Origin: Paraphysoderma sedebokerense
Lineage: Eukaryota > Blastocladiomycota > Physodermatomycetes > Physodermatales > Physodermataceae
Reading direction: 5' to 3'
DNA: 58,163 nucleotides
NCBI GenBank assembly: GCA_025602915.1
Contig: JAHLJZ010000122.1
Coordinates: 1 to 58,163 of the forward strand
Shown: piece by piece, positions 36,129 through 47,070 of the stretch
Numbering within the stretch: the first letter of the stretch is position 1
Layout: every line of letters starts with the position of its first letter
The notes under the pieces: generated by a model
Databases searched by the model: none
Seen by the model: only the letters and a program-made list of their open reading frames with translations
Told to the model about the DNA's origin: nothing
Made by a program: the position numbers and the translations under genes

Positions 36129-36946
36129 ACCTTTTTATGATATATTCTTCTTTTTGTTAGCTGATTAATCACTGGATTCTCCCCCGAAAGAACCTTGTGC
36201 CCCGGAGGACGTAGTTGCATAGACAATTTAATTAAGTGAGATATAGATTGACAAGCTCGTAGGAATAAAGAACACAAAAGTGATAATTAAAATTTTGTTG
36301 AGTCTTTGAGAATAAACGGAAAAAGGGGGACGGTCTGGTAATAACAAGTAGGATCTGCCGCGGCTACTATGATAGTGACCAACTCGTTGCATTCTATAAT
36401 AAATGAATTTCCAGTAAATCATAATAGAACGAATGCAATCCACTTAACCCATCGCTAGCAACGGGTCCCTACTCCACAATTAACAAGAAAAGCCAAAAGC
36501 TTAAAGCCGTCACGCGCGACCAACTGAAAGAATCATTTTCTGTAATTTGCCACCTTATTTCAAATAAGTTATTACCCGGCCAAAACAAACTCAACACATG
36601 TTGATCCTATATCTTGTTTTTCAAGAAACTACAATCAAATACCGCTCACGTAACGGTCTCTGTGTCGGCTTTAGATTTTAGTATTCTCCGCTCAACGAAT
36701 AGTTCAACCAAGTAGCTTCATTGATTTAAATTGTTGTAATATGAATGCTGAAGTGAATTCTATTAACATGATCATAATTGGCACCACGACTATTAAAGAA
36801 GCACATTTTGTTAGGTCGTTGCATTATTACAAATGTAGCGTTTAGCTTCTCCGAGTAACGAAAACCAGATATAAGAACCTTCAATATCCTCTACCTTTAC
36901 ATCACAAAAACAATAGAATCTACATAGAAACACACCAGCAATAAAA
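36129..36946. other. Intergenic, nothing recognised
   Basis: Promoter region of the subtilisin gene. The minus frame at 36228-36443 has no support. The AT-rich stretch shows no repeat. Confidence 0.5.
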
Positions 36947-38399
36947 ATGAATAGATTATTTCTCACCATCACAACCATTTACTTCCTCGTTTCGAACAGT
37001 TGGGGCATCCCGCAAACCAATTTGATATATACTCCGCAAGCGGTAACCATGACTTCGGATACACTTCCCGGTGATGGCAGCTTCTATCATTTAGACATTT
37101 TAGATGGTAAAATTGATAATACGTTTCGATACCCCTCTGCGGCTGGGAAAGGAATTGATATTTACGTGGTAGGTTCCTCTTTTATTAATTTATCAATAAA
37201 ATGTTTTGAAGTCTTGAAATTATTATTTACTAATTTTTCTATGATGGGATTGAATAGATTGATTCCGGAATTTCAACCAACCACACTGTATTCGGTGGTC
37301 GTGCCAAAAATATCGCCAATTTCGTCGATAATGAAGAGGATGTCGATAATCATGGCCACGGTAAGACTTATTTTTGCCAAAATCTAACCAAAATTGATTC
37401 CCATCACTAATAATACATATCAACAGGAACTCATGTCGCTGGCATCGCTGCAATGGTTGCAAAACAGGCGAATATCATCGGAATTAAAGTGTTAGGTCCG
37501 TTTTTATCTTTTCCAGTTCTCTGTGAAGTCTTGGTTTGAGTTATTGATTAAAATGTGATTATGATTCCGCGAAATAGATAAAAAGAACAAAGTGTATTAT
37601 CCACCGAATAACGGATCCAGTTCTTGGCTTCGCGGAATTGAATTCGCGGTTGACCAAATCAAGAAAAGTAAACGACCATCTATCATTAGTATGTCAGTGT
37701 ACATTGATAAAGTATTAGATAATATCGGTACGTAAAACTCATGCCGAGAAACATCCGGATATCAGAGAATCAATGTTTAACATTCCGGGTTATATAGACG
37801 CCGCGATAAGAAACGCAACTCAAGCTGGTATCCCGGTTTTCGTTTGCGCCGGAAACGATGGTCAACCTGCTTGCGGTTCTTCACCGAGTCACGAACTTTC
37901 GACATTTTCTGTCGGAAACGCAAGAAAAAATAATACAATCAACCCAAAATCGAATCATGGTTCATGCGTAGATATTATCGCACCGTGAGTATCGGCCATC
38001 AAAAATCAAATTACATTTAAATCATAATAAATAAGAAAAATATATTAACGTAAACTATTTCTTTATAGCGGAACCGACATTTTATCAGCTTCCCATAACG
38101 ACACGAACCGCTATGTCTCCATGACGGGTACATCCATGGCCACTCCCATTGTATCAGGTTCGTTCTTACTTTCCCCCATTTCTGCTCAAATACGAAACGA
38201 CCAGCTACTAATTCTATCAATGATAGGAATTGCCGCCATTTTAATGTCGCTAGGAGTTCCCGCCTCTGAGTTGAGTACAAAACTTCGACAGATTACAAAT
38301 ATGACAATCGGAGCGGACCAACTTCCGCAAAATACTACCACGACATTAGCTTCCATGGTTTTGATCGAAAACAGTGTTGCTCAGAATACAACGGTTTAA
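36947..38399 (+). CDS. Secreted subtilisin-like serine protease (S8, proteinase K type)
   Basis: Seven exons: 36947-37168, 37258-37360, 37427-37495, 37578-37727, 37768-37984, 38069-38157, 38227-38399; phases agree (about 340 residues). The signal peptide is MNRLFLTITTIYFLVSNSWG. The catalytic triad is visible: Asp in YVIDSGIS, His in GHGTHVAGIA, Ser in GTSMATPIVSG. The oxyanion Asn lies in VCAGND, and GTDILSA precedes the Ser loop. The region after the signal peptide (IPQTNLIYTP) already aligns with the mature start of proteinase K (AAQTNAPWGL). The roughly 80-residue I9 inhibitor propeptide typical of this family is therefore not visible. A propeptide-less enzyme, or a gene model missing an upstream exon, are both possible. 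Intron 4 is only 40 nt. Likely an extracellular degradative protease. Confidence 0.93.
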
Positions 38400-39172
38400 A
38401 AGGGTTTCTATATAAGAGCTGATCTAAAATGGAGCATCTGGGGTAAGCCAAGCCTGCACCAAGAACGAATCCATGGTGAATGTATAGTTAGATTTGTTAC
38501 AGCGAGGCGGTTAATCTCACATGTGAGTGAATTTAAATGTATAGCTTACACAACTTGTATATGATATGTCAGTTTCAAAGATGTATGGATGAAAATCGTG
38601 TAGCAACAACACGCGAATAAATCCATTAATCTTTCCATCTTACTGAGTCTTCAATATGTTTATTTCACTTGTTTATGTTGGTAATATATGTACGTTATAT
38701 ACAATGTAAATGTCATATGCAATTTTTTTTCCATTTTCATTTTAAGAACCTGTATTCAACCAAACTTGAAAACAGCAATGTAGTAATCCTTTCTATGTAC
38801 ACGATGATAAAGGTCAACGGGGCCAAACAAATATTTTGAGTAATTAGTTAATTGAGGTTTTGTTAAATAAAAGATGCGAATGCAATTGTAATAGTGTTGA
38901 ACTGCACTGACAAAAGTAGTAGTTGTTATGATGCAGGTGAGGCGTGTTGAATTGAATGGACAAATAATGATGGAATTTGCGTTGGGTGCGAACAGAACAA
39001 TCGAGATTCGGTGGTTTGAATGGTGATGGCGAAAGTTAAATAAGAGTGTAATCACATAAATAAATTAAATAATATAGATGCATGAGTGCATGGATGTCGT
39101 GTATTGCTTTTTGTTTCGTTTTTTTTCAAGTGTTAAAGGTGAAGAGCAGGAGAAGTGATTGGTGGCAAAATC
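38400..39172. other. Intergenic between convergent genes
   Basis: 3' flanks of the subtilisin (plus) and the first LPMO-like gene (minus). The minus frame at 38756-39055 is AT-rich and likely UTR. Nothing else is seen. Confidence 0.55.
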
Positions 39173-40479
39173 TTAGTTGTTGCTCCATTTGACGCAACGT
39201 TTTCTGATGGGTGAACCACTCTTTGACTTTCCTTGAGAATCGACGCAACCGAGATCGAGTAAAGCAGAGGGGACTCCGAATTTGTAGTTCCCGGGACAAC
39301 CATCGGGGGCGCATTGGTGAGGTTTGTTACCCTATGTACGAAGAAGCGACAAAGAAAAGGATGAGATTTGACAAGACAAAGTGTAGCCGAAGCATTAAAA
39401 GGACAAACCTTGTTGAAGTAGAAACACATATTTTTGTTACCGTTTCTGTCTTTGTGCACATCTCCTCCTTTCCAAACTGGGCACTTGGGTCTACGAGCGA
39501 TAGTGTTATTTCCGCTTACAGATCCACGAATGGTGAAATCACTGCATTGATAGTAATCTAAAGAAGAGCAAGAGAAAATAAGTCGTCCGTTCGCTTGGGA
39601 AGGCAATGGCAATATTCAAGAATTCCTAATTACTTACCTGCTTGACCGCGATACCAGTTGTTGTAGTATGAACCTCCTCCATGCCACATCTGTTGGCGGC
39701 AAATAGTAGGTTAGAATCAACACAACACCAATCGAGTACAGACGACTGACTAATAACTCACCCATTGTAAAGTGTATTGACCGTCTTTCACCCAAGCAGG
39801 AACTGTCCATTTGACGCTGCAAATGTTTTCGCCCTCTTTATATTGCGAACCGTCACCACCCAAGGGAGGTTGGTAATGACTTCTGCAATCGGTTTCGTGG
39901 CAGTTATATTGAACGATGTTTTTATCGAAATCTTGATGATTTTGAGTAGAACCGAATGGTACCAGAGCTAAACGGACGAATCCACCCGGATGATTGTTTC
40001 TGAAATGGATTTAATGGAAATTCAAAATTTGGGCATTAGAGAAGTGATGACGTTGCACATTATTTCCACAGCAAGCAAGAAAGTAATAACGAGGGAATTG
40101 AAATCAATTCAATACCTGGGCCATTTCACAGTGATGGATTGTCCTCTCTTGTAGGTGAATCTTCCAGGGTTTGCTTTATCCTTTCCGATCTGGAATTTGA
40201 TGACGAGTCAGCGCGTGTGCAAACAGCATATAATGTCGTGGTGATTTCAATCATCCATCCAGTAAATGGATCATGACACAGATGGTTTTAAAAGAATAAA
40301 CATACCCAAGCGCAAGCAGGAGCCCAGTTTCCACCGGCATCGTTTCCGACATTTTGAATGGATCCGGGACCGGCACGAGCAAAGGGACTGACGAGCCAAG
40401 AGTGAGAATTGACTGGTGTAGGAGCCAGCGAAGCAACAATAAGGAGGAAAGCAAGGGCAGTTGATTTGATTTGAATCAT
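39173..40479 (-). CDS. LPMO-like secreted copper protein A (compact form)
   Basis: Six exons on the minus strand: signal peptide plus HSWLVSPFARAG (40479-40306); RFTYKRGQSITVKWPR; NNHPGGFVRLALVPFG...CHETDC; WMWHGGGSYYNNWYRG; DYYQCSDFTIRG...CPVWKGGDVH; and QCAPDGCPGNYKFGVP to a C-terminal KRCVKWSNN. Predicted cleavage after NS leaves His as residue 1, the hallmark of the copper histidine brace in lytic polysaccharide monooxygenases. The conserved His of NNHPGG and the Tyr of YYQCSDF are good candidates for the second brace His and the axial residue. Cysteines are conserved with genes B and C. LPMOs oxidatively cleave chitin, cellulose or other glycans. I cannot assign an AA family, and a copper-binding non-LPMO role is possible. 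It has almost no tail, unlike B and C. Confidence 0.8.
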
Positions 40480-41772
40480 TGCTAAAGTGTGAGGAGAATA
40501 GTTGTGTCATTGTCAGTTGGGGTAGGAATCGTGGATTGATTCAGAATGAGAGTGAGCAGCAGCGTAGTTACCTAGGGAATAAATTAATCTATGCGGATGT
40601 TCTATGTGGTGTATACTGATAATAAATAGGGAGTCTATAAGCTCTTATGCAGGGAATGCGACGTATGATCTGCTGATATGATTCGACCTGTGTATTGCGT
40701 GGATAGAGGGATGAGGAAGGTGGATTCCCTTTTTTATATATTTTAATTTAAATATTCAAAATAATTGACCGAGTGCGCATTGGCAATTTCGCTGGACAAA
40801 AGTGGTCTGTGTACTGTGTGTGTGCTCTGCGGACTTTTCCACTTTTTTTGTCTCGCACTCGCGACTCCGGCCGAGAATCCCATCATGATAAAATACACTC
40901 CGGCCGCACTGGGCAACTAACTCACCGACTTTTGTCCAAGTTCAAGCCCATTGTCACAGCACTTGATAGGAGTGACTCAATATTTTTATCACCGGACACT
41001 CACAGTTCACACCGCAAGTCATCGACTGATTCAAATCGCCTGCCCCGTTTTCCTATTCAGGCAATCGGCCGAGTCCGTTACGTGCACACCGTAAATTTCA
41101 AGGAGTAACTGTAAAAGTCATTCCTGCATTATTATTAATCGTTTTAGCACTCCTATTTATCCCCTTGACCCCATGTTCATAGGATGGGAGTTACAAATCC
41201 CAAGGTAGAATTCGGAAGATTCAAACGAAATAAACGAAGTCGCGTAGCGTTTTGACCTTTTGGCATCAATAGGTCATTGTTTGCAAATCCAGTTCCCACT
41301 TCTAGAATTGTAGCACAAAATAGTAAATACAATCAATACAATCATCATATTTTGTAGGTTTTTTCTATTATCCTAGATTATCCTTCACTGCATTTTCGTC
41401 GCCTTCAGCATTGACATCTATGACTATCAGAAATCGGAACAACCGTCATACAAGATCGCAAACACAGGCGGGAAATAGTGACCGGCAGTCACGGAGTGCT
41501 AGGAGCAGATAATCTGTATTTCCAAAATCCAAAGCCATCTAAACAGTTTCTTTATGTTGTTTTAATTCCGTAATACTGTATAATGAGGTTTATTGACAAC
41601 AAATCTAACATAATTCTACTATATTGCTTTATGTGCGTGCCATTTGATATATAAATATGTATGTGAATTGAAAATTATTTACAGTGCGTGTGATGTATAT
41701 AAAACTATAAAAAATTATTTAACAATCTGCAAAAGATTTAAATCGTCTAATATTGTAAGGGGTGCAAGCAGT
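40480..41772. other. Intergenic: promoter of LPMO-like gene A and 3' flank of gene B
   Basis: About 1.3 kb. The plus frame at 40773-41108 has no support. Pyrimidine-rich and AT-rich stretches only. Confidence 0.5.
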
Positions 41773-43439
41773 CTAAAGTCGGTATTGCTTGTTTTTGTAC
41801 CCGCTCTTATCGCCGGATTTGCCGCCTTTGTCCTTTCCGTAGTATTTATCCTTTCCATAGGACTTGTTTTTGTACCCGCTCTTATCACCGTATTTGCCGC
41901 CTTTGTCCTTTCCGTAGTATTTATCCTTTCCATAGGACTTGTTCTTGTCATAAGACTTTTGCTCGGCGTCAGGTTTGCCCTGGTCGTTTGATGGATCCCC
42001 GGCAGGAGATGGTTCGTAAGGTTTGTTCTCGGCATCAGTGGATGGCTCCCCGGCACCAGATGCATTGTCTCCGTAAGGTTGCTTGTCGCCGTAGGATTCG
42101 TCTTTGCCGTATGATTTGTTCTTTCCGTATGACTTGCATTTCGACTTGTACTTTTTCTTCATCCCCGGCTTGGATTCTGGTGTTTCGTTATCGCCACTCG
42201 GTGAAGGACTAGAGTATCCTGAATCACCGGTGTTATCTGAAGTCGGCGAGGGACTACCAGCTGGAGCTACCGTAGAATTTCCAACTTCTGTATCCTTGAG
42301 TGGAGAGCCTTGAGCGTTGATGCATCCTATAAAGAAATAAGTGATCCTGATTTAGAACATTGCTAAAAGGAAATCCAGTAACCCAAACTTACCAGTATCA
42401 ACCAATTCTTGAGGTACGCCAAACTTGTATGTGCCACGGCATCCCTCCGGTGTGCACATTCCTGGTTTATTTCCTTGATTGAAATAGAAGCACGTATTTG
42501 GATTCTTTCCACGAGAGTGGACATCACCAGGTTTATACACCGGACAAGCAGGACGACGAAGGGCAGTGCTGTTACTGCTTCCAGCAGATCCTCGAACGGT
42601 AAAGTCGGAACATTGATAAAAGTCGGTTTGACCTCTATTCACATCTCCGTAGTATGAGCCACCGCCCATCCACATCTATTTAAAACATTTAGCAACTTCA
42701 CTTAAATAACAAAGATTATCCAATGCAACATACCCATTGTAGAGTGTATTGCCCATCTTGCACCCAATTAGGGATTGTAAAGGTTGTGGAACATATATTT
42801 TGCCCGTCACCATAGCCTTGACCATCTCCTCCCAGAGGATCTCCGTAGCCGCTTTTACAATCGGTTTCGTGACAGTTGTATTGAACAATGTTGTTGTTGA
42901 AGTCTTCGTGGGTTTGAGGGGAGCCAAAAGGGACCAAAGAAAGACGAATGAATCCACCAGGATGATTGTTTCTGTGAAGTATGGTAGGTTAGGTTTTCAA
43001 CTACTAAGGTCATCGTCAAGACAGGGAGAATAAGATAAATTACCTTGGCCATCTCACTGGAATCGTTTGGCCTCTCTGAAAGGTTTGACCAGAAGGATTG
43101 GCAGCATTCTTTCCTCTCTGTATGTACAACCCCAAAGAAAAATAGTTAGTAACGACATCACATACTTATTCTCGCTTCACATGTGAGCTTTGGCCACCGG
43201 AATATGACAAGTGTTCCCACTTAAGAACGAAAAATGATCATTGATAGACGTACCCAACCACAAGCCGGAGCTTTACTCTGTGCACTATTACCAGTGCCTG
43301 CATCATTTCTAGCGACACCACCTCTGGCCGTTGGGGCGACCAACCAACTGTGTGATTCTACACTTGTGACTTGCAGTAGCAGGAGTACGGTTGCTACGAA
43401 TGAGGCCACAGTTTTGCCTTCTGAGGAGAATTGTACCAT
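41773..43439 (-). CDS. LPMO-like secreted copper protein B with Lys/Gly/Tyr repeat tail
   Basis: Paralog of the gene at 39173-40479, with the same exon order. Exon 1 (43439 to about 43250) encodes a signal peptide ending SVES, then HSWLVAPTARGG, so the mature N-terminus is His. Then come QTIPVRWPR; NNHPGGFIRLSLVPFGSPQT with CHETDC; WMGGGSYYGDVNRGQ; DFYQCSDFTVRG; CPVYKPGDVH; and CTPEGCRGTYKFGVP. The last exon adds a tail of about 180 residues: a Ser/Pro/Thr-rich linker, then a very basic Lys-, Gly-, Tyr- and Asp-rich region (YGKDKYYGKDKGGKYGDKSG). A 25-residue unit is repeated there. The tail could anchor the enzyme to wall polymers or cross-link through tyrosine; that is inference. Confidence 0.82.
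41788..41950 (-). repeat. 75-bp tandem repeat (two copies plus a partial)
   Basis: The unit starting CTTGTTTTTGTACCCGCTC on the plus strand repeats at 41788 and 41863, and its start recurs at 41938. The spacing is exactly 75 bp, so it is in frame. On the minus strand it encodes the 25-residue KSYGKDKYYGKDKGGK(Y/S)GDKSG-type unit at the end of LPMO-like gene B. The near-identity of copies suggests recent unequal exchange. Confidence 0.85.
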
Positions 43440-44465
43440 TGCGAATCAATAGCGTATCGGGGGCGACGAAGAGATTTGCCAAATCCAAAAGAGAGAACCC
43501 TTTGATGACTGATCTAAATTAAACGATAGTGTAACCGCTTCTACAAAAGGTGGGGGGATGGCACAAGGAGGATTGTGGGTGGTTTATATGCCCTCATTCT
43601 CAGCATCACAGGCCATAGAAATCCCACTGACGCGAGAGGGAACGGCCGCGGAAGACGGTTGGGCCCGAGTCACGCCTGGGAGCGCATACACGCTCATGCC
43701 GTCGAATCATCCTCCGCCGTTGTTCGCTGTTCTGGATAAACTTGGATTTGCGTTCAGTCCAGAGGAAATAAGACAACGCAAAAATGGAGACAACTATGTC
43801 AACCCTCTGACAAATCACATTGGTACCTTTCACAAGCTCGAACGGACCAACCACTAACGTATGACCATCTTGATCTCCAATACGCAAAGGTTTCTCATGC
43901 GAAATCTAAGCTCGGTTCAGCTGAATATCCAGCACTTATCCAGCTTCCAGACTTTTATTGTTCTGTGCTTCCTAAAATAGTAATAGCGTCATTTCGTAAC
44001 CTTGCTCAAAGGATGGCAACATCGTGGCGTCAACGTAAAAGTCGTTGTGTCTGGAGATTGGAAAACTAAACATGAATGGGCATAATCATCTATCCTTGAT
44101 TGGATTCGATGCTGCGCAAAGTGACAATTTGATACTAAAAATCGGTGACAATTAGACAAGTATACCAGCAATCTAAATTCGCTAGGGGAAGTGGGTTGTC
44201 ATGGATTTCATCTTTTGCATGCATGCACACTAGCCATTTTCAACGAAATTTCTGGAGAATACACATTTTCTGAATTTTGCCCGACCAGCAAGCAGTGTTT
44301 GGATGTTTTATTTAAACATATATCTCTAATATCGACAAGACTACGTAATCAATATCAATGCAATATGCCATAATGAGTCACAATTTACAAGACGTCTTTG
44401 TCATAGCAAAGACCCTCTAACTATCTATGCAGCGTTTTCTACAAGTCGCAAGAAAGTCAAGAAAA
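43440..44465. other. Upstream of LPMO-like gene B, with an orphan coding-like patch
   Basis: Contains a GC-rich plus-strand frame at 43558-43857 (MAQGGLWVVYMPSFSASQAI ...). A second long open stretch in another frame follows at about 43848-44070 (LTYDHLDLQYAKVSHAKSKL ... RKSRCVWRLEN). The base composition differs from its surroundings. It may be a decayed gene or an unrecognised two-exon gene; I have no family for it. Confidence 0.35.
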
Positions 44466-45989
44466 TTATACAAATCGATAAGACTCTTGCCCCGTTTTCC
44501 TGCTCCTGCATTTCTGAACACGCTGGTTTGGATTTGAAGAAGCGGGATTTTCAGGATTGTTGGGAGGAGTCGAAGGAGATTGTACGGGGCTGTTCGCCTT
44601 AGGGGTTGTATACTCTGCGGGCGGTTTAGTCTCTGTTTGAGGAGTAGTGGACCCTACCGGCGATATTTGGACGGGGTTAGGATTCGTCGATGGAACGGAA
44701 TAACTTGGAGTGGATCCCTTCGTGGGTTCTTTTGGGGTTCCAGTATCACCTGCCTTGTTCGAAGGAGTTGTAGTTGTCCCTGTATTTGTTGAATTGGTAT
44801 AAATGACCGACTCGGTTGACTGATCCGCCAAACAACCCATCGTTGCCAACGGCTGAGGAACTCCAAACTCGTATTGTCCCGAACAACCAGTATCAGTTAG
44901 ACATTGGTTCATTAGATTTCCTTTACCAAAGTATAAGCATTTATTGCTGAATTTAGCGGCGTCAGTGGATGCTCTCTGACGAGTATGAATATCACCAGGT
45001 TTGTAGATAGGACATTTGGGGCGGGAAGCTGGATTGGCACTGGGTCCGCCGTTGACAGTAAAATCTGTGCATTGGAACCAATCGACTAGTCCTTTGTATA
45101 TATCTCCTTTGAATGATCCACCTCCGTGCCATTTCCTGGAAGAATGAAACATTATGTTAAATAAAAAGATATGGATATTGTGAATAAAGCAAATAGTAGC
45201 TTACCATTGAAGTGTATACTGAATTTATGGAACGAAAAACAGAAATAAAGTAAAGAGAAAATTGTTTGATCAGTTATCAATCTAAACGCAGGCAAACCTC
45301 TCGCCACCTCATCCTCTAAAATCTAGAGCTATACCTTTCCATCGGACGCCCAATCTGGAATCTTAATTTTTTGACTACACAAATTCTTGTTATCGCCATA
45401 TTTCGGGTCGTCGGGGCCTAAAGGCTGTTTTTGGAGATCTCGAGATTGACAGTCGGTTTCATGACAGGTGTAGAGGACGACGTTCTTGTCAAAGTCTTCG
45501 TGGGTCTGTGGAGAGTCAAAGGGTACGAGGGCAAGACGAATGAAACCACCGGGATGGTTATTTCTAAAGATTGAAGGAATACGTAATAGTTGAAGCGCAT
45601 TTAGAGATCGATGAGTTGGGAAATTGGCAGGGATGATGTGCAGGGAAAGAAATTTACCTCGGCCATTTAACTGTGATCTCGTCACCTCGCTTATGAACAA
45701 CTTTTTCGGGGGTGCCTCTTTCTTTCGGAATCTATAAATAGATACAATCAGCATACACTTAAAAAATGCCCGATGTCGCAACCCACAAGTCCTACTAAAC
45801 GATACTTACACTTCCACAGGCAGCTGAATTAATTCCTTGTTTGTTGCTTGATGCCCAACCATTACCTCCTCCTCTTGGAATAGGTTCTATCAGAGATGAA
45901 TGCGCATTCGAAAATCTAATGATGGCAATAAAGACTAATATGACGGGCACGAAGATAGGACTTTTCATTTTTGTTCCTAGTCTAAACAA
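44466..45989 (-). CDS. LPMO-like secreted copper protein C with Thr/Pro/Ser-rich tail
   Basis: Third paralog, same orientation and order. A signal peptide ends FSNA, followed by HSSLIEPIPRGG, so His is again the mature first residue but the following Trp is replaced by Ser. The later exons carry ITVKWPR, NNHPGGFIRLALVPFDSPQT, CHETDC, KWHGGGSFKGD, DWFQCTDFTV (Phe where A and B have Tyr), CPIYKPGDIH and GQYEFGVP. The C-terminal tail of about 110 residues is Thr/Pro/Ser-rich and likely O-glycosylated, ending in a basic patch (KCRSRKTGQESYRFV). The N-terminal Met at 45989 or the one at 45968 could be the start; the latter gives a more typical signal peptide. One exon between YTLQW and KWHGGG is very short, and its edges are uncertain. 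Confidence 0.8.
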
Positions 45990-47070
45990 AATTCAAAGAG
46001 TTCACCGCCAAAAAATTATTGCGACTTGCTTTATATTCAACCAACAAAATAGGCACATGTTATGAGCACCGCTGTAAATAATGCTATTAATTAATCCCCG
46101 CTATTTTGAACTGTGATTACCATTCGGTTATTTTCACGAAAATTTGCAATGCTATTTAGCTTTCCATCCACCCGTCGCGTTATCCAATCAGATATGGTAA
46201 ATCACGAATTACTTTGATTTCAATAAGAGCTAATTTCGAACTACAAAATGGAAACAAAATTTTCCGGTATTTGTTGAGCTTGTGTCACCGATACCGATAG
46301 TATGCTTGAATGAGTTCTGATGTGATGTATTGTTTTTTTTTGTTAAAATATCGTGGAGCAATTTATACTTTGCTTTTTAACATTGTACTTGTGAAGCCTA
46401 CGAGTCGGATATTTTAATCGCTTGTATAGCGGGTAAAATGCTGGTGAGGAGCAATTCATCAAATCGTTGTGTCAGTATGCAGTGGTCGTTCATAAAATGT
46501 CTGAATAGATGATCGGTTGGGACAAAGTACTGGTGCCGTATGAATTTTTGCTTATGGACTTTACCAATTACAACACCAGAATCGTGTTGAGAGAATTAAA
46601 GTTGGAGGAATGTCCATGGGATTCAATTCTGACAATAAACTCCAAAGACTTTTACGAATGGCATGCCCCATCTAGCGTCTATTATGTCGCCTTTTCCTAA
46701 TACCGGCGTGGGGAATTTTAACATACATCTTTTTAAGCAAATCCCACAAAGTACCTTGACTGGAATTAATGTAAATTTAGCAGCATAGGAGGCCCGCGCT
46801 TGGTACGAACCGGTTCAAATTGAAGTTGAACTGTTGGTTCTGATAAAGAACAAAAAATTCGGTTATTACTTCGCCTTTTAAATATCAGATTATCAACATT
46901 TCACTTTTCTTTAGCGGTATTATCAGGACGATTGATGGTGCAAAGTCGATCGTTAACTTTGGTTGGCAAAAAATGTTTACTTGCCTCGTACCGTTGAATT
47001 GTCGATCTTGCGAAGTGCCTACGTTGACTCAACTTGACAACACTCGAATCTAAATAAGTCGGGATCCAAA
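45990..47070. other. Intergenic between divergent genes
   Basis: Carries the promoters of LPMO-like gene C (minus) and the carboxypeptidase Q-like gene (plus). The 63-residue plus frame at 46509-46700 reads like protein (MIGWDKVLVPYEFLLMDFTN) but has no known domain or clear gene context. I leave it uncalled. Confidence 0.5.

Noticed and set aside
41644-41991. Plus frame with repeated hydrophobic segments that looks like a membrane protein
   Set aside because: It is the antisense reading of the Lys/Gly/Tyr repeat tail of LPMO-like gene B; the minus frame continues the spliced gene.
46509-46700. 63-residue plus frame upstream of carboxypeptidase paralog 1
   Set aside because: Protein-like but isolated, with no splice partners or recognised family; kept only as a note.
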